Translations under genes and position numbers: made by a program
Assembly: GCA_945947035.1 (NCBI GenBank)
Contig: CAMEXD010000007.1
Coordinates: forward strand, 1-64,000
From: an uncultured Mycoplasma sp.
GTDB lineage: Bacteria; Bacillota_I; Bacilli_A; RF39; UBA660
Length of the DNA stretch: 64,000 nt
Direction: 5' to 3'
In this document: piece by piece, positions 50,444 to 59,695 of the stretch
Layout of the letters: each line of letters starts with the position of its first letter
How positions within the stretch are numbered: the first letter of the stretch is position 1
Notes under the pieces: generated by a model
Told to the model about the DNA's origin: nothing
What the model saw: only the letters and a program-made list of their open reading frames with translations
Database searches by the model: none

Positions 50444-51607
50444 TTATTTAATTTTTAAATCATATCCTTCAAGTAAATTATTATTTGTCTTATTAATATA
50501 AGAATCTTTATTATGATATCTTTCAATTGCAAGTTTAATTAAATCATCTAAAAGTTCTGTTTCGCTTTTTTTACTTCTTTTCCACATTTGACTTGACATA
50601 CAATATGGTACTGCATTTATTTTACTGAAATACAACTTCATGTTTTTTTCATCGATTAAAAAGTCAACTTGAATTACACCTCTTGCATTTATTATTCTAA
50701 ATATTTGTTTTGTATAATCTTTTATAGCATCTTTCATTTCTTTTGAAATAAGGGGTTTAGTTTTTTTATTAATTAAATTTATTTTATATAATTTGTTATA
50801 TTCATTATTTAAATATTCTTTTACTTTAGTAAATCTATCTATTTCTTCATCAAATAGTTCTTCTTCATAGATATCTGATGTTTCCTGATTAATATTATCT
50901 CCTAAAACAGAAATAGATATTTCTTTAGTATTTTTTATTTTTTCTTCTACTATTACTTTTTCATCGTATTTAATAATATTTTTGATTTCTTTTATCAATT
51001 CTTCATCATTATTAACAAGACTTACTCCAATTGATGAACCAAGTTTTGCAGGTTTACAATATAGTGGATATTTTAAGTCTTTTATTTTTTCTAATACTTT
51101 TTTTCTATTGCTTACAAATTCTTCTTTGTAAAACCAAATATATGATGTTGTTGGAATATCATTTGCTCTTACAATATCTTTTATCGCAACCTTATCTTTA
51201 CTAATAGCGCAACTTAAAGTATTACTGCCAGTATATGGAATACCAATCATATCTAAATAACCTTGCAAAATACCATCAGAAATATAGCTTCCAAGACCAC
51301 ATGGTATTATTAAATCAACATAAGAAATATTTCTTTTTAATAAGTTACAACTTTGAAGTATATAATTTTTACCATGCTTTAATAAAGTAACCTTTTTAGC
51401 ATATCTTTTTACAAGTGCAATATCTCTGTAATTTAATATATCTTTTAAATGATATCCAGTATACCAATTATTATCTTTATCAATATAGATTGGAACTATA
51501 TTATATTTATTTTGATCTAAATTACTCATAACTTCACATGCAGTAATGATTCCTTTTTCATGTTCTAAACTTTTGCCACCAAAAATTACTCCGACATTTA
51601 ATTTCAT
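50444..51607 (-). CDS. Divergent D-Ala-D-Ala ligase-like ATP-grasp protein
   Basis: This 387-residue homologue of Ddl carries FGGKSLEHEKGIITA near residue 10 (usually EHEVS), KDKVAIKDIVRANDIPTTSY and CKPAKLGSSIGVSLV. It departs from Ddl where the metal site normally reads NEINTMPG: here it reads SKINAVPY, replacing the metal-binding Glu by Lys and losing the Gly. The usual YDYxxKY loop is replaced by an acidic segment (DIYEEELFDEEIDRF). The frame is intact. It may be an inactive or repurposed paralogue, or a ligase of altered chemistry. It is monocistronic. Confidence 0.75.
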   Translation of the reverse strand: MKLNVGVIFGGKSLEHEKGIITACEVMSNLDQNKYNIVPIYIDKDNNWYTGYHLKDILNYRDIALVKRYAKKVTLLKHGKNYILQSCNLLKRNISYVDLIIPCGLGSYISDGILQGYLDMIGIPYTGSNTLSCAISKDKVAIKDIVRANDIPTTSYIWFYKEEFVSNRKKVLEKIKDLKYPLYCKPAKLGSSIGVSLVNNDEELIKEIKNIIKYDEKVIVEEKIKNTKEISISVLGDNINQETSDIYEEELFDEEIDRFTKVKEYLNNEYNKLYKINLINKKTKPLISKEMKDAIKDYTKQIFRIINARGVIQVDFLIDEKNMKLYFSKINAVPYCMSSQMWKRSKKSETELLDDLIKLAIERYHNKDSYINKTNNNLLEGYDLKIK

Positions 51608-51647
51608 AAATTTACACCCTCTATCAAGAATAGTATAACACTATAAT

Positions 51648-51691
51648 AAAAAAATATAAAAGTAATTTTACATATTTTACTTTTATATTTG
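51648..51691 (-). terminator. Terminator of polC
   Basis: AATATAAAAGTAA pairs with TTACTTTTATATT across an 11-base loop. On the minus strand a T run follows. Confidence 0.75.
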
Positions 51692-51698
51692 TAAATTA

Positions 51699-54600
51699 TT
51701 AGAATAATGACAATTGACTTGACTCAGGTAAATCTTTTAATATTCCCATGATTTTCATTTTTTCAATAAGAGTTGTTGATAATTTAGCACGTTTTTGAAG
51801 GTCATCAATACTTAAAAATTCGCAAGTTTTTCTTTCTTCAATTATATTATTAGCAACAACATCTCCAAGTCCATCAATTGCTCTAAATGGTGGAATTAGA
51901 GTGTTATTTTCTTCATCTATTATAAAATATTTTGAATCAGATTTATTTAAATCAACACTGCCAAATTTAATGCCACGAGCACTAGCTTCAAGTGCAACCT
52001 CTAAAGTTGCCATAGTATCACTTTCTTTTGGTGTTAAGTTATTTCTTCTTTCTTGATAATCTAGTACTTGTTCTCTTATTTTATCATATCCTGCTTCCAT
52101 AGCTGTTAAATCAAATGATAAACCTTTAATACTAAACCAAGCTGCATAGTAATTAATTGGATGATATACTTTAAACCAAGCAATTTTATAAGCAGCTGAT
52201 ACATATGCTGTTGCATGTGCCTTAGGGAACATGTATTTTATTTTAGAACATGATTCAATAAACCAAGGAGCAATATTAGAATCTTTTAGTAATTTTTCAT
52301 ATTCTAACCATTTAGCAGGGTCTTTAGCAGCTTTTCCTTTACGAACAAATTCCATTATTTTAAATGATGTTAAAGGTTCAACTCCATGATTCATAAGATA
52401 AACCATAATATCGTCACGACAGCCTATTACTTCTTTAAATGGAACAATACCATTTCTAACTATATCTTGAGCATTACCATTCCAAACATCAGTACCATGT
52501 GATAGACCTGATATTTTAACTAATTCACCAAAAGTAGTTGGTTTAGTTTCATTTACAATACCAATTACAAATTTAGTAAATTCTGGAAGAGCTAAAGCAC
52601 CATTTTCACATAATATTTGTTCTTTTGTTACTCCTAGAGCTTCAGTTGATGTGAATAAACTCATTACTTTTTTATCATCCATTGGTATATCTTTCATTAA
52701 TATTCCTGTTGTATCTTCAAAATATTTAAAGAATGTCGGATTATCGTGTCCAAGTATATCAAGTTTTAAAAGACAAGATTCAATATCGTGATAGTTAAAG
52801 TGTGTTGTTGCCCAAGCACTTGTTGGATCATCTGCAGGATATTGAAATGGCGTAAAATCGAAGATATCTTTATAATTTGGAACAACAACAATTCCTCCTG
52901 GATGTTGTCCTGTTGTTCTTTTTACTCCTGTAACCCCAATTGCAAGACGTTCTACTTCTAGGTTTTTAACACCAGTTATACCTCTATCTTCAAAGTAACC
53001 TTTTACAAAACCAAATGCAGTTTTATCTGCAACTGTTCCAATTGTTCCAGCACGATATACGTATTCTTCACCAAATAGTACTTTAGTATATTCATGAGCT
53101 TTTGCTTGATAATCTCCAGAAAAGTTAAGATCGATATCAGGAACTTTATCTGCATTAAATCCTAAGAATGTTGCAAATGGCATGTCATGACCATCTTTAT
53201 TCATCATAAAACCACATTCACATTTTCGATCTGGAAGATCATAACCTGTTGCGTAATCAAGGTTATACATACGACCATTTTCATCTTTAAAGATAGTCTT
53301 TTTACAATTTGGACATACATAATGCGCAGGAAGTGGATTAACTTCAGTAATACCAAGCATAGTTGCAGCAAAACTGGAACCAACACTACCTCTACTTCCA
53401 ACGTAATAACCATCATCATTACTATGTTTAACAAGCTTTTGAGCAATCAAATAAATTGCATCGAATCCACCATTAATAATACCATTAAGTTCGGCATCAA
53501 GACGATCTTTAACAAGATCTGGAAGTGGATCTCCATATATTTCATGAGCCTTTTTATAACTTATATCTCTTATTACTTGTTTACTATTTTCAAAAATTGG
53601 TGAAAATGGAATACCTTTTGTATCGGGAATTATTTCAAATTCTTCAGTAGAATCAGCTATTTTATTAGGATTATCAATTACTATTTCATGAATTAAAGAA
53701 GGATCGTTTAAAAACGCAAAATTATCAAGCATTTCATTAGTTGTTCTAAAATGCTGTGATGGAATATTTTTTATGTTTTTCTTATTAAGTGGATGACGTC
53801 CTCCACCTGGTACTTTTTGATTTATTATAATTTCACGATAAATTTTGTCGCTAGCTTTTAAATGATGTACATCACCTGTTGCTACAACCATTTTTCCTTT
53901 GTCTTTCGCAACTTTTATTATCTTATTTATATTATCAATAATTTCTTGTCTATTTTTAAAGTCTTCTGTATCAATTAAATATTCGTAAACATCAACTGGT
54001 TGAATTTCAATATAGTCATAAAAATCCATAAGATTAGAAAGTTCATCTTCACTTTTACTTCTGGCAAGAGAAAATATTTCGCCATTTGCGCAACTGCTAC
54101 CAATTAAAAGTCCCTCACGAAGTTCTGTTATTGCACTTCTTAAAATTCTTGGTGTTTTATATAAATACTTTGTATTAGCATAAGATACTATTTTAAATAA
54201 ATTTTTTAATCCAACTTTATTTTTAACTAAAATATTAACATGATATAATTCTCCAAATTTATGAATATCATCTTTAGAAACTAAGTTATTTATTTTATCC
54301 ATTGTATCAATATTTCTATTTTTTAAATACTCTAACATTTTATGGAAGATTAAAGCAGTAGCTTCAGCATCGTAATCACCTCTATGGTGACTTTCTTCAT
54401 CAAATGGAACATTATATCTTTTAACTAGTGCACTTAGAGAATGTCTTCCTGCGTTTGGTTCAATAGCTCTTGAAAGTTCTAATGTATCTAAAAGTGGATT
54501 TTTATATTCACCTAAATTGTATTTTTTATAAGCCATAGTAAGAAATGATGAATCAAACTTAGCATTATGAGCAACCATTGGTAAATCACCAGTCCAAGCA

Positions 54601-56081
54601 ATAAACTCTTTTACTGCTTCTTCTTCACTTTCACAATCCCTTAACATTTCATCTGTTATTCCTGTAAGTTCTGATATATGAGTTGCAAGTTTATGTCCTG
54701 GATTAATAAGTTTATCAAACCTATCAACTATAACACCATCATGTAGTTTAACTGCTCCAATTTCTATAATGGAATCTTTACCACCTGCATTAAATCCTGT
54801 TGTTTCAAAGTCAAATACAACATAAGTATTATCTAACAAATTACTGTTATCAGATCTTATTACTAAATCAAGATCATCATCAATCATAGATAGTTCAACA
54901 CCATAAAGTATTTTAATTTCGTCTTTATGCTTATAACATTCAGGAAAGGTTTGAATTCCATTATGATCTGTTATGGCAATTGCTTTATGACCAAAAGATA
55001 CAGCTTGTTTTATTAAATCCTTTACTTCAACTACACCATCCATTTGACTCATCATTGTATGAGCATGTAACTCTACACGTTTTTCATCAGCATCATCAAT
55101 AATTTTTTCTTCTCTTGATTCTATTTTTTCAATATTTCTAGCATTAATTACAAAGTCATTATAGAAATTATTATTTTTAACGTAACCATTTATTTTAAGC
55201 CACATTCCAGATTTAATTTTTGATAAAGTATCATTATATTCTTCTTCGGTTTTAAAAAACGCTCTAACATACATACTAGTTGATAAATCACTAAATTTTA
55301 ATGTAAAACTATTTATACCTGGTTTAGTAGATGGCATTACTTCAAAAACATACCCCTCAACTGTTACATTATCAACTTCATAACTGATATCTTTTAATTT
55401 TACTATATTATTATCTGTAATAGTTCTTCCAAGTAAAACATTTGGATTATCATCTTTTGGTAAAGATTTTCTCTTAAAGTTTTGTTTTATAAATGTGTCT
55501 TTTTTTTCTTCTGCTACTACAGGATTATCATTTATTTTATTTAATTTTTCTTCAGTTATTTTAGGTATTTCAATAACACTTTTTTTAATATCATCTTTTA
55601 TTTTTTCTGTTTCTTCATAATTTAATTTAATAGTTATTTTAGTATCAAAACCAAATCTATCATAATATTCGTTTATTTCATCTAATTTAGAGGTAATTAT
55701 TTCTTCTTCTTTTTTATTATATACTTCAATAAAGTAATTATCTTCTTTTTTTAATCTATCAAAAAACATATTATAATACATTTTATTATTGTTTAATAAA
55801 TTAAGAATTGCCTTATAATACTCATCAATTTTAGAATTATCTATATTTTTTGCTATTACTTTTACTTTATAAGCATATTTTTTATTAACATAATTTTCTA
55901 AAGAAGTAATAAATTCTTTTAAAATATCAAATTTAAAATTAGTATCATTGCTTATTATAATATCCCAGATATTTTTATCTTCAAAAACATTTATTTTTTC
56001 TATTTTAGCGTTTTTAAAATCATCGTAATATTCTTTATTAAAATTTATTTTATCAAGTAAATTTTTTAGTTTTTCATTCAT
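51699..56081 (-). CDS. polC: DNA polymerase III PolC-type alpha subunit
   Basis: PolC, 1460 residues, is the main replicative polymerase of low-GC Gram-positives. Domains in order: N-terminal region (1-200), OB fold (about 210-315), PHP (VELHAHTMMSQMDGV and AIAITDHNGIQ), inserted DnaQ-like 3'-5' exonuclease (VVFDFETTGFNAGGKDSIIE to HHRGDYDAEATA), rest of PHP, then the polymerase with YVGSRGSVGSSF, PDIDLNFSGDYQ and KLDILGHDNPTFF. A four-Cys zinc element appears in CPNCKKTIF and RKCECGFM. ATG 56081 with GGAG upstream is chosen over the longer frame. Confidence 0.97.
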   Translation of the reverse strand: MNEKLKNLLDKINFNKEYYDDFKNAKIEKINVFEDKNIWDIIISNDTNFKFDILKEFITSLENYVNKKYAYKVKVIAKNIDNSKIDEYYKAILNLLNNNKMYYNMFFDRLKKEDNYFIEVYNKKEEEIITSKLDEINEYYDRFGFDTKITIKLNYEETEKIKDDIKKSVIEIPKITEEKLNKINDNPVVAEEKKDTFIKQNFKRKSLPKDDNPNVLLGRTITDNNIVKLKDISYEVDNVTVEGYVFEVMPSTKPGINSFTLKFSDLSTSMYVRAFFKTEEEYNDTLSKIKSGMWLKINGYVKNNNFYNDFVINARNIEKIESREEKIIDDADEKRVELHAHTMMSQMDGVVEVKDLIKQAVSFGHKAIAITDHNGIQTFPECYKHKDEIKILYGVELSMIDDDLDLVIRSDNSNLLDNTYVVFDFETTGFNAGGKDSIIEIGAVKLHDGVIVDRFDKLINPGHKLATHISELTGITDEMLRDCESEEEAVKEFIAWTGDLPMVAHNAKFDSSFLTMAYKKYNLGEYKNPLLDTLELSRAIEPNAGRHSLSALVKRYNVPFDEESHHRGDYDAEATALIFHKMLEYLKNRNIDTMDKINNLVSKDDIHKFGELYHVNILVKNKVGLKNLFKIVSYANTKYLYKTPRILRSAITELREGLLIGSSCANGEIFSLARSKSEDELSNLMDFYDYIEIQPVDVYEYLIDTEDFKNRQEIIDNINKIIKVAKDKGKMVVATGDVHHLKASDKIYREIIINQKVPGGGRHPLNKKNIKNIPSQHFRTTNEMLDNFAFLNDPSLIHEIVIDNPNKIADSTEEFEIIPDTKGIPFSPIFENSKQVIRDISYKKAHEIYGDPLPDLVKDRLDAELNGIINGGFDAIYLIAQKLVKHSNDDGYYVGSRGSVGSSFAATMLGITEVNPLPAHYVCPNCKKTIFKDENGRMYNLDYATGYDLPDRKCECGFMMNKDGHDMPFATFLGFNADKVPDIDLNFSGDYQAKAHEYTKVLFGEEYVYRAGTIGTVADKTAFGFVKGYFEDRGITGVKNLEVERLAIGVTGVKRTTGQHPGGIVVVPNYKDIFDFTPFQYPADDPTSAWATTHFNYHDIESCLLKLDILGHDNPTFFKYFEDTTGILMKDIPMDDKKVMSLFTSTEALGVTKEQILCENGALALPEFTKFVIGIVNETKPTTFGELVKISGLSHGTDVWNGNAQDIVRNGIVPFKEVIGCRDDIMVYLMNHGVEPLTSFKIMEFVRKGKAAKDPAKWLEYEKLLKDSNIAPWFIESCSKIKYMFPKAHATAYVSAAYKIAWFKVYHPINYYAAWFSIKGLSFDLTAMEAGYDKIREQVLDYQERRNNLTPKESDTMATLEVALEASARGIKFGSVDLNKSDSKYFIIDEENNTLIPPFRAIDGLGDVVANNIIEERKTCEFLSIDDLQKRAKLSTTLIEKMKIMGILKDLPESSQLSLF

Positions 56082-56097
56082 AATGTTACTCCTTTTA

Positions 56098-56940
56098 CTA
56101 CAATACTTCTTCTTTTTCACGTTTTTCTAAATTTTTAGTTTCGAAAACTTTATTTTTATTTTTTATTATGAAGCTTATAAATGAATATAAATCCATTAAT
56201 TTTAGGTTATTATCATATTTAACATCACAAAAATAGATTTTATCATTATTCATTCTAGTATCAAAGTCTTCACTATTTACTCCCATATACATTAAAAAAT
56301 ATGGATATATTTTGTTTTTTAGTTTTTTTAAATTATCATTACCAATATTGTATCTATTTTTACCACTTAATCTTGTATATAATTCATTATATATAACAAG
56401 TTCCAAGACTGCATTAACAATTTCTTTTTCATTTGGTTTATAATTTTTATATTCATTTTCAATAATTTTATAAATAGTAAAAATATAAAAACCAAGTGCT
56501 TCGCTTTCTTTTAATTCTTTTCCTAAAACTATTAAATTATTTTTCAGATAAAATTCAATAACATCAATATTTTTATTGACACAACAAAAGTTATAATTAA
56601 TATTTAATTCATATTTTAGTAATTTTGTAAGTTCTTTTCTAATATTTTTTTGATATTTGTCATAAAATTCCAACATAGATAATCGATATTTATTTGTTTG
56701 TTTTTCTATTTTTTTATATTCTTCAGTATTATAGAAACTATTAAAAACAAAATCATCGTCTGGTATATAGTCTTTTAAAAGGTTAATTATATTATCTTTT
56801 TCTTTAATTAAGAGAAAGTAGTCTTTTCTATAGTGGCTTAAAAAATTAGTTTTAAAATTATCTAATTCAGGTATTTTATTATCTCTACATAAAAGATACC
56901 ACATCAAAAGATATTTATTTGTAATAAAATTAAGCCTCAT
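56098..56940 (-). CDS. Uncharacterised protein upstream of polC
   Basis: The product is 280 residues, mainly helical, rich in Lys, Asn, Tyr and Glu, with no membrane segment and no motif I can name. It ends KREKEEVL 17 bases before polC and is probably co-transcribed with it. ATG 56940 follows GGTGG; ATG 56952 is also possible. The composition matches the neighbours. Confidence 0.7.
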   Translation of the reverse strand: MRLNFITNKYLLMWYLLCRDNKIPELDNFKTNFLSHYRKDYFLLIKEKDNIINLLKDYIPDDDFVFNSFYNTEEYKKIEKQTNKYRLSMLEFYDKYQKNIRKELTKLLKYELNINYNFCCVNKNIDVIEFYLKNNLIVLGKELKESEALGFYIFTIYKIIENEYKNYKPNEKEIVNAVLELVIYNELYTRLSGKNRYNIGNDNLKKLKNKIYPYFLMYMGVNSEDFDTRMNNDKIYFCDVKYDNNLKLMDLYSFISFIIKNKNKVFETKNLEKREKEEVL

Positions 56941-57046
56941 ATATACCACCATAATTAATATACCATTTTTATAATTATTTTGAAAGAATATTTGAATTTT
57001 TTGTTAAAAAAATGTAGTTTTTTATAACTTATTGATCTAATAATAA

Positions 57047-57077
57047 AAAAATGCAAAATTATTAGTAACATTGCATT
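57047..57077 (-). terminator. Terminator after the DUF1016 pseudogene
   Basis: AAATGCAA pairs with TTGCATTT. On the minus strand the stem is followed by seven T. Confidence 0.7.
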
Positions 57078-57997
57078 TTACATTTCTACCATATCTTTAT
57101 TAATAAGTTTATAAGTTGTTTCATAAATATTGCTATTTGAACAATATTCCATTACTAGATAGTTATCATATTTACATAAGATTACTCCAATTGTTTTATT
57201 ATGATATGATTTTTTTATATTCCTATCTATATAATTCATATAATATTCAATTTGTCCTATATCTTGTTTTTGTAGCTTTCTTATTTTTAATTCAATCACT
57301 ACATAACTATTTAACTCTGTATTAAAAAATAACATAAAAAGTAGCTTTCCCCAAGTTTTACTTCTTTTCCAAGATATGCAAATCCATGTCCTAGTTCAAG
57401 TAATAAACTTTCTAGTTTTTCAATTATTAATTCCTGAAGTAGTTTCTCACTTATTTTATCAATATTTTTTTCTACTTCTATATATATTGGATTTTTAAGC
57501 ATATCACTTATTGTTAAGTCTTCTTCTTTTGTTATTATATTTATATTTTCTTTATTTTTTATACTTAATCTTTCATAGTAATTACTTTTTATTAATTCTA
57601 TTAATTTTCTTTTACTTAAATTTTTTTTGATACACATATTTATATAATAGTTTCTTTTATTTTCATCTTTTATTGCAAGTAAAATTCTAATATTAGTCCA
57701 TGTCAATTGGTGGCCCAGTGGGCCACTTTTTTCAAAAGTAATATAAAATTGTCTAAATCTTTTTAAATTAGAATAATCATATCCCTTTCCATAAAGCTTT
57801 GTTAACTTAACACTCCAGTTTTTAATTAATTCATTGCCATATGTTGCACGACTCTTTCCACCTTGTGCTTCAACTAGTAATTTCCCTATATTATAATAAG
57901 TATTTACTAAGCTTTCATTTTTATAATAATTATACTTTCTTATATTTACTTCATTTGTTTCAATAAGTTTTTGTATTTTTTTTAAATAATTATCCAT
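57078..57997 (-). pseudogene. Frameshifted DUF1016 (YhcG/PDDEXK-type) nuclease gene
   Basis: The upstream frame (57311-57997) carries the DUF1016 N-terminal domain: YYNIGKLLVEAQGGKSRATYGN, KGYDYSNLKRFRQFY and LTWTNIRILLAI. The frame continues (57078-57335) with VVIELKIRKLQKQDIGQIEYY and TIGVILCKY. One missing T near 57325-57330 explains the break; restored, the junction would read GESYFFMLFFNTELNS. The family motif usually has D in the first catalytic position here, and I see none, so the enzyme may have been damaged twice. Sequencing error is possible. Confidence 0.75.
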
Positions 57998-58238
57998 AAA
58001 ATATTCCTTTCATTCAAGTTATTTATTATAAAGATATAAAAAAGAATATTCTATTAAAATCGTTCGACAAATTATGACAAAAAAGTTATTATACAACTAA
58101 TTTAAATAACAATACCAAATATTTTAAAAAGATGAAAACAAACAATAATAGATAAAATTATAAAATAAAAAGGATGATACCTTTCATCTTTTTTATTCTT
58201 CTACTAAATTTTACTGGAACTAAAAAATTAGTTTTACT
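57998..58238. other. Intergenic region with a 55-base duplicate of AI-2E family gene sequence
   Basis: No gene is present. Bases 58105-58159 repeat bases 58305-58359 (inside the next gene) at an offset of exactly 200 bases, with about four differences. The copy contains no frame of its own. A terminator hairpin (AAAAAGGATGA/TCATCTTTTTT, about 58168-58195) for the minus-strand AI-2E gene follows. Confidence 0.7.
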
Positions 58239-59258
58239 TCACTTAAAATATTTATTAAAATAAACATTACCTATTTCTCTTACAACTATATAACTTGGAA
58301 TAGCAATAACAATACCAAATATTCCAAAAAGATTAGAACAAACAATAATAGATAAAATTGTTGCTATAGGACTTATATTAATATTTTTATGATATATCTT
58401 TGGATCAATAATATAACCATCAAATATAGGACAAATTAATATAACTAAACTTGATAACAAAAAAAGTATCATATTATTTGATGCAGTAACAAGTGCAATA
58501 ATATTTGTAAATAAAGCTCCAAAATAAGGAATAATTGTTGTAAATCCTGCTAAAACACCAATAAGTAAAAAATTAGGATGACCAATTAAAAAATAAATAA
58601 TGGTATATTCAATAGTTTCTATTATTGTTATTATAAAGATTGATTTTAAATAGTTACTTAAAGAATTATCGATATTTTTAATAACTAATGATAGTTTTTC
58701 ATTATCTTTAACATAACATTTTATTTTTTTCTTTAAATCTTCCATTTTAAAAAGAAAGTAAATAGATAAAATACAGATTAAGACAAAATTACTAATAATA
58801 TCAATTGATTTAAAAATATAAGAAAATGAATTACTGCTTAAATTATTTATAAATTTAGTTAAAATATCAGTAATTATTGGCTTTAAAAAACTTATTTTTT
58901 CAAAATAATTATTATTAAATAACTGATTAGAAAAAGATATTATACTAGATGATAAATTTATTAATTGTTTTATTAAAAGTGGAAATGATAGAAAAGAAAG
59001 AAAAATAGTTATCAATAAGAATATAATTAATACTAATACTTTAATTAAAATATGGTTTTTATTTTTAAAATTAATCATCTTTACTATTGTATTAAAAAAA
59101 TAAGCAATAGTAAAAGATATAATAATTGGGGTTAATATTTTTTTTATAATTAAAAAGATATTAAGCCAAACGTTTCTTGTAATTATTATAAAAAAAAAGA
59201 TGACAAGTATTAATGCAAAATTAATTAATTTATAATTAATCTTATCTATAATAATCAT
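58239..59258 (-). CDS. AI-2E family transporter/permease
   Basis: Membrane protein of 339 residues with about eight hydrophobic segments. PIIISFTIAYFFNTIV, VLAGFTTIIPYFGALFTNI and the late GFTTIIPY-like block are typical of the AI-2E (TqsA/YdiK) family. Function in the family varies: signal export, Na/H antiport, or membrane stress. It is coupled to dtd by a TGATG overlap. A 55-base copy of its 3' half lies downstream. Confidence 0.85.
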   Translation of the reverse strand: MIIIDKINYKLINFALILVIFFFIIITRNVWLNIFLIIKKILTPIIISFTIAYFFNTIVKMINFKNKNHILIKVLVLIIFLLITIFLSFLSFPLLIKQLINLSSSIISFSNQLFNNNYFEKISFLKPIITDILTKFINNLSSNSFSYIFKSIDIISNFVLICILSIYFLFKMEDLKKKIKCYVKDNEKLSLVIKNIDNSLSNYLKSIFIITIIETIEYTIIYFLIGHPNFLLIGVLAGFTTIIPYFGALFTNIIALVTASNNMILFLLSSLVILICPIFDGYIIDPKIYHKNINISPIATILSIIVCSNLFGIFGIVIAIPSYIVVREIGNVYFNKYFK

Positions 59259-59695
59259 CACCTTTCCATAATTATAGTAACAGGTCCATCGTTTTCTAAA
59301 GATACTTTCATATCACTTCTAAAAATGCCAGTTTCAACTTTTATTCCAGTTTTTCTTAATTCATCATTAAATAAGTTGTATAGTTTTTCTGCTTCAACAT
59401 AGTTTAATGAATTAACATAACTTGGTCTATTACCTTTTTTTGTATCTGCATATAGTGTAAATTGTGATACTGATAATATATCATAATTTTTATCTTTTAT
59501 AGATAAGTTCATTACTCCAGATTCATCATTAAATATTCTTAAATTTATTATTTTATTTACGATATATTTTATGTTATCTATATTATCATTATGAGTAAAA
59601 CCAACAAAAACTAATAATCCTTTATCAATTTTACCAACTTCTTTTTTCGATACAACAACACTTGCTTTATTTACTCTTTGAACTACTACTTTCAT
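59258..59695 (-). CDS. dtd: D-aminoacyl-tRNA deacylase
   Basis: Dtd, 145 residues, removes D-amino acids from tRNA. MKVVVQRVNKASVVV, then VGFTHND, VSQFTLYADTKKGNRPSY (with the SQFTLYA motif) and the late NDGPVTI motif are present. It starts 4 bases inside the end of rsh, the common rsh-dtd pairing of Bacillota. Length is normal. Confidence 0.96.
   Translation of the reverse strand: MKVVVQRVNKASVVVSKKEVGKIDKGLLVFVGFTHNDNIDNIKYIVNKIINLRIFNDESGVMNLSIKDKNYDILSVSQFTLYADTKKGNRPSYVNSLNYVEAEKLYNLFNDELRKTGIKVETGIFRSDMKVSLENDGPVTIIMER

Noticed and set aside
53187-53603. 138-codon plus-strand frame opposite polC
   Set aside because: It is antisense to conserved PolC polymerase sequence, and its Thr/Ile/Phe-rich content is a shadow of the real frame.
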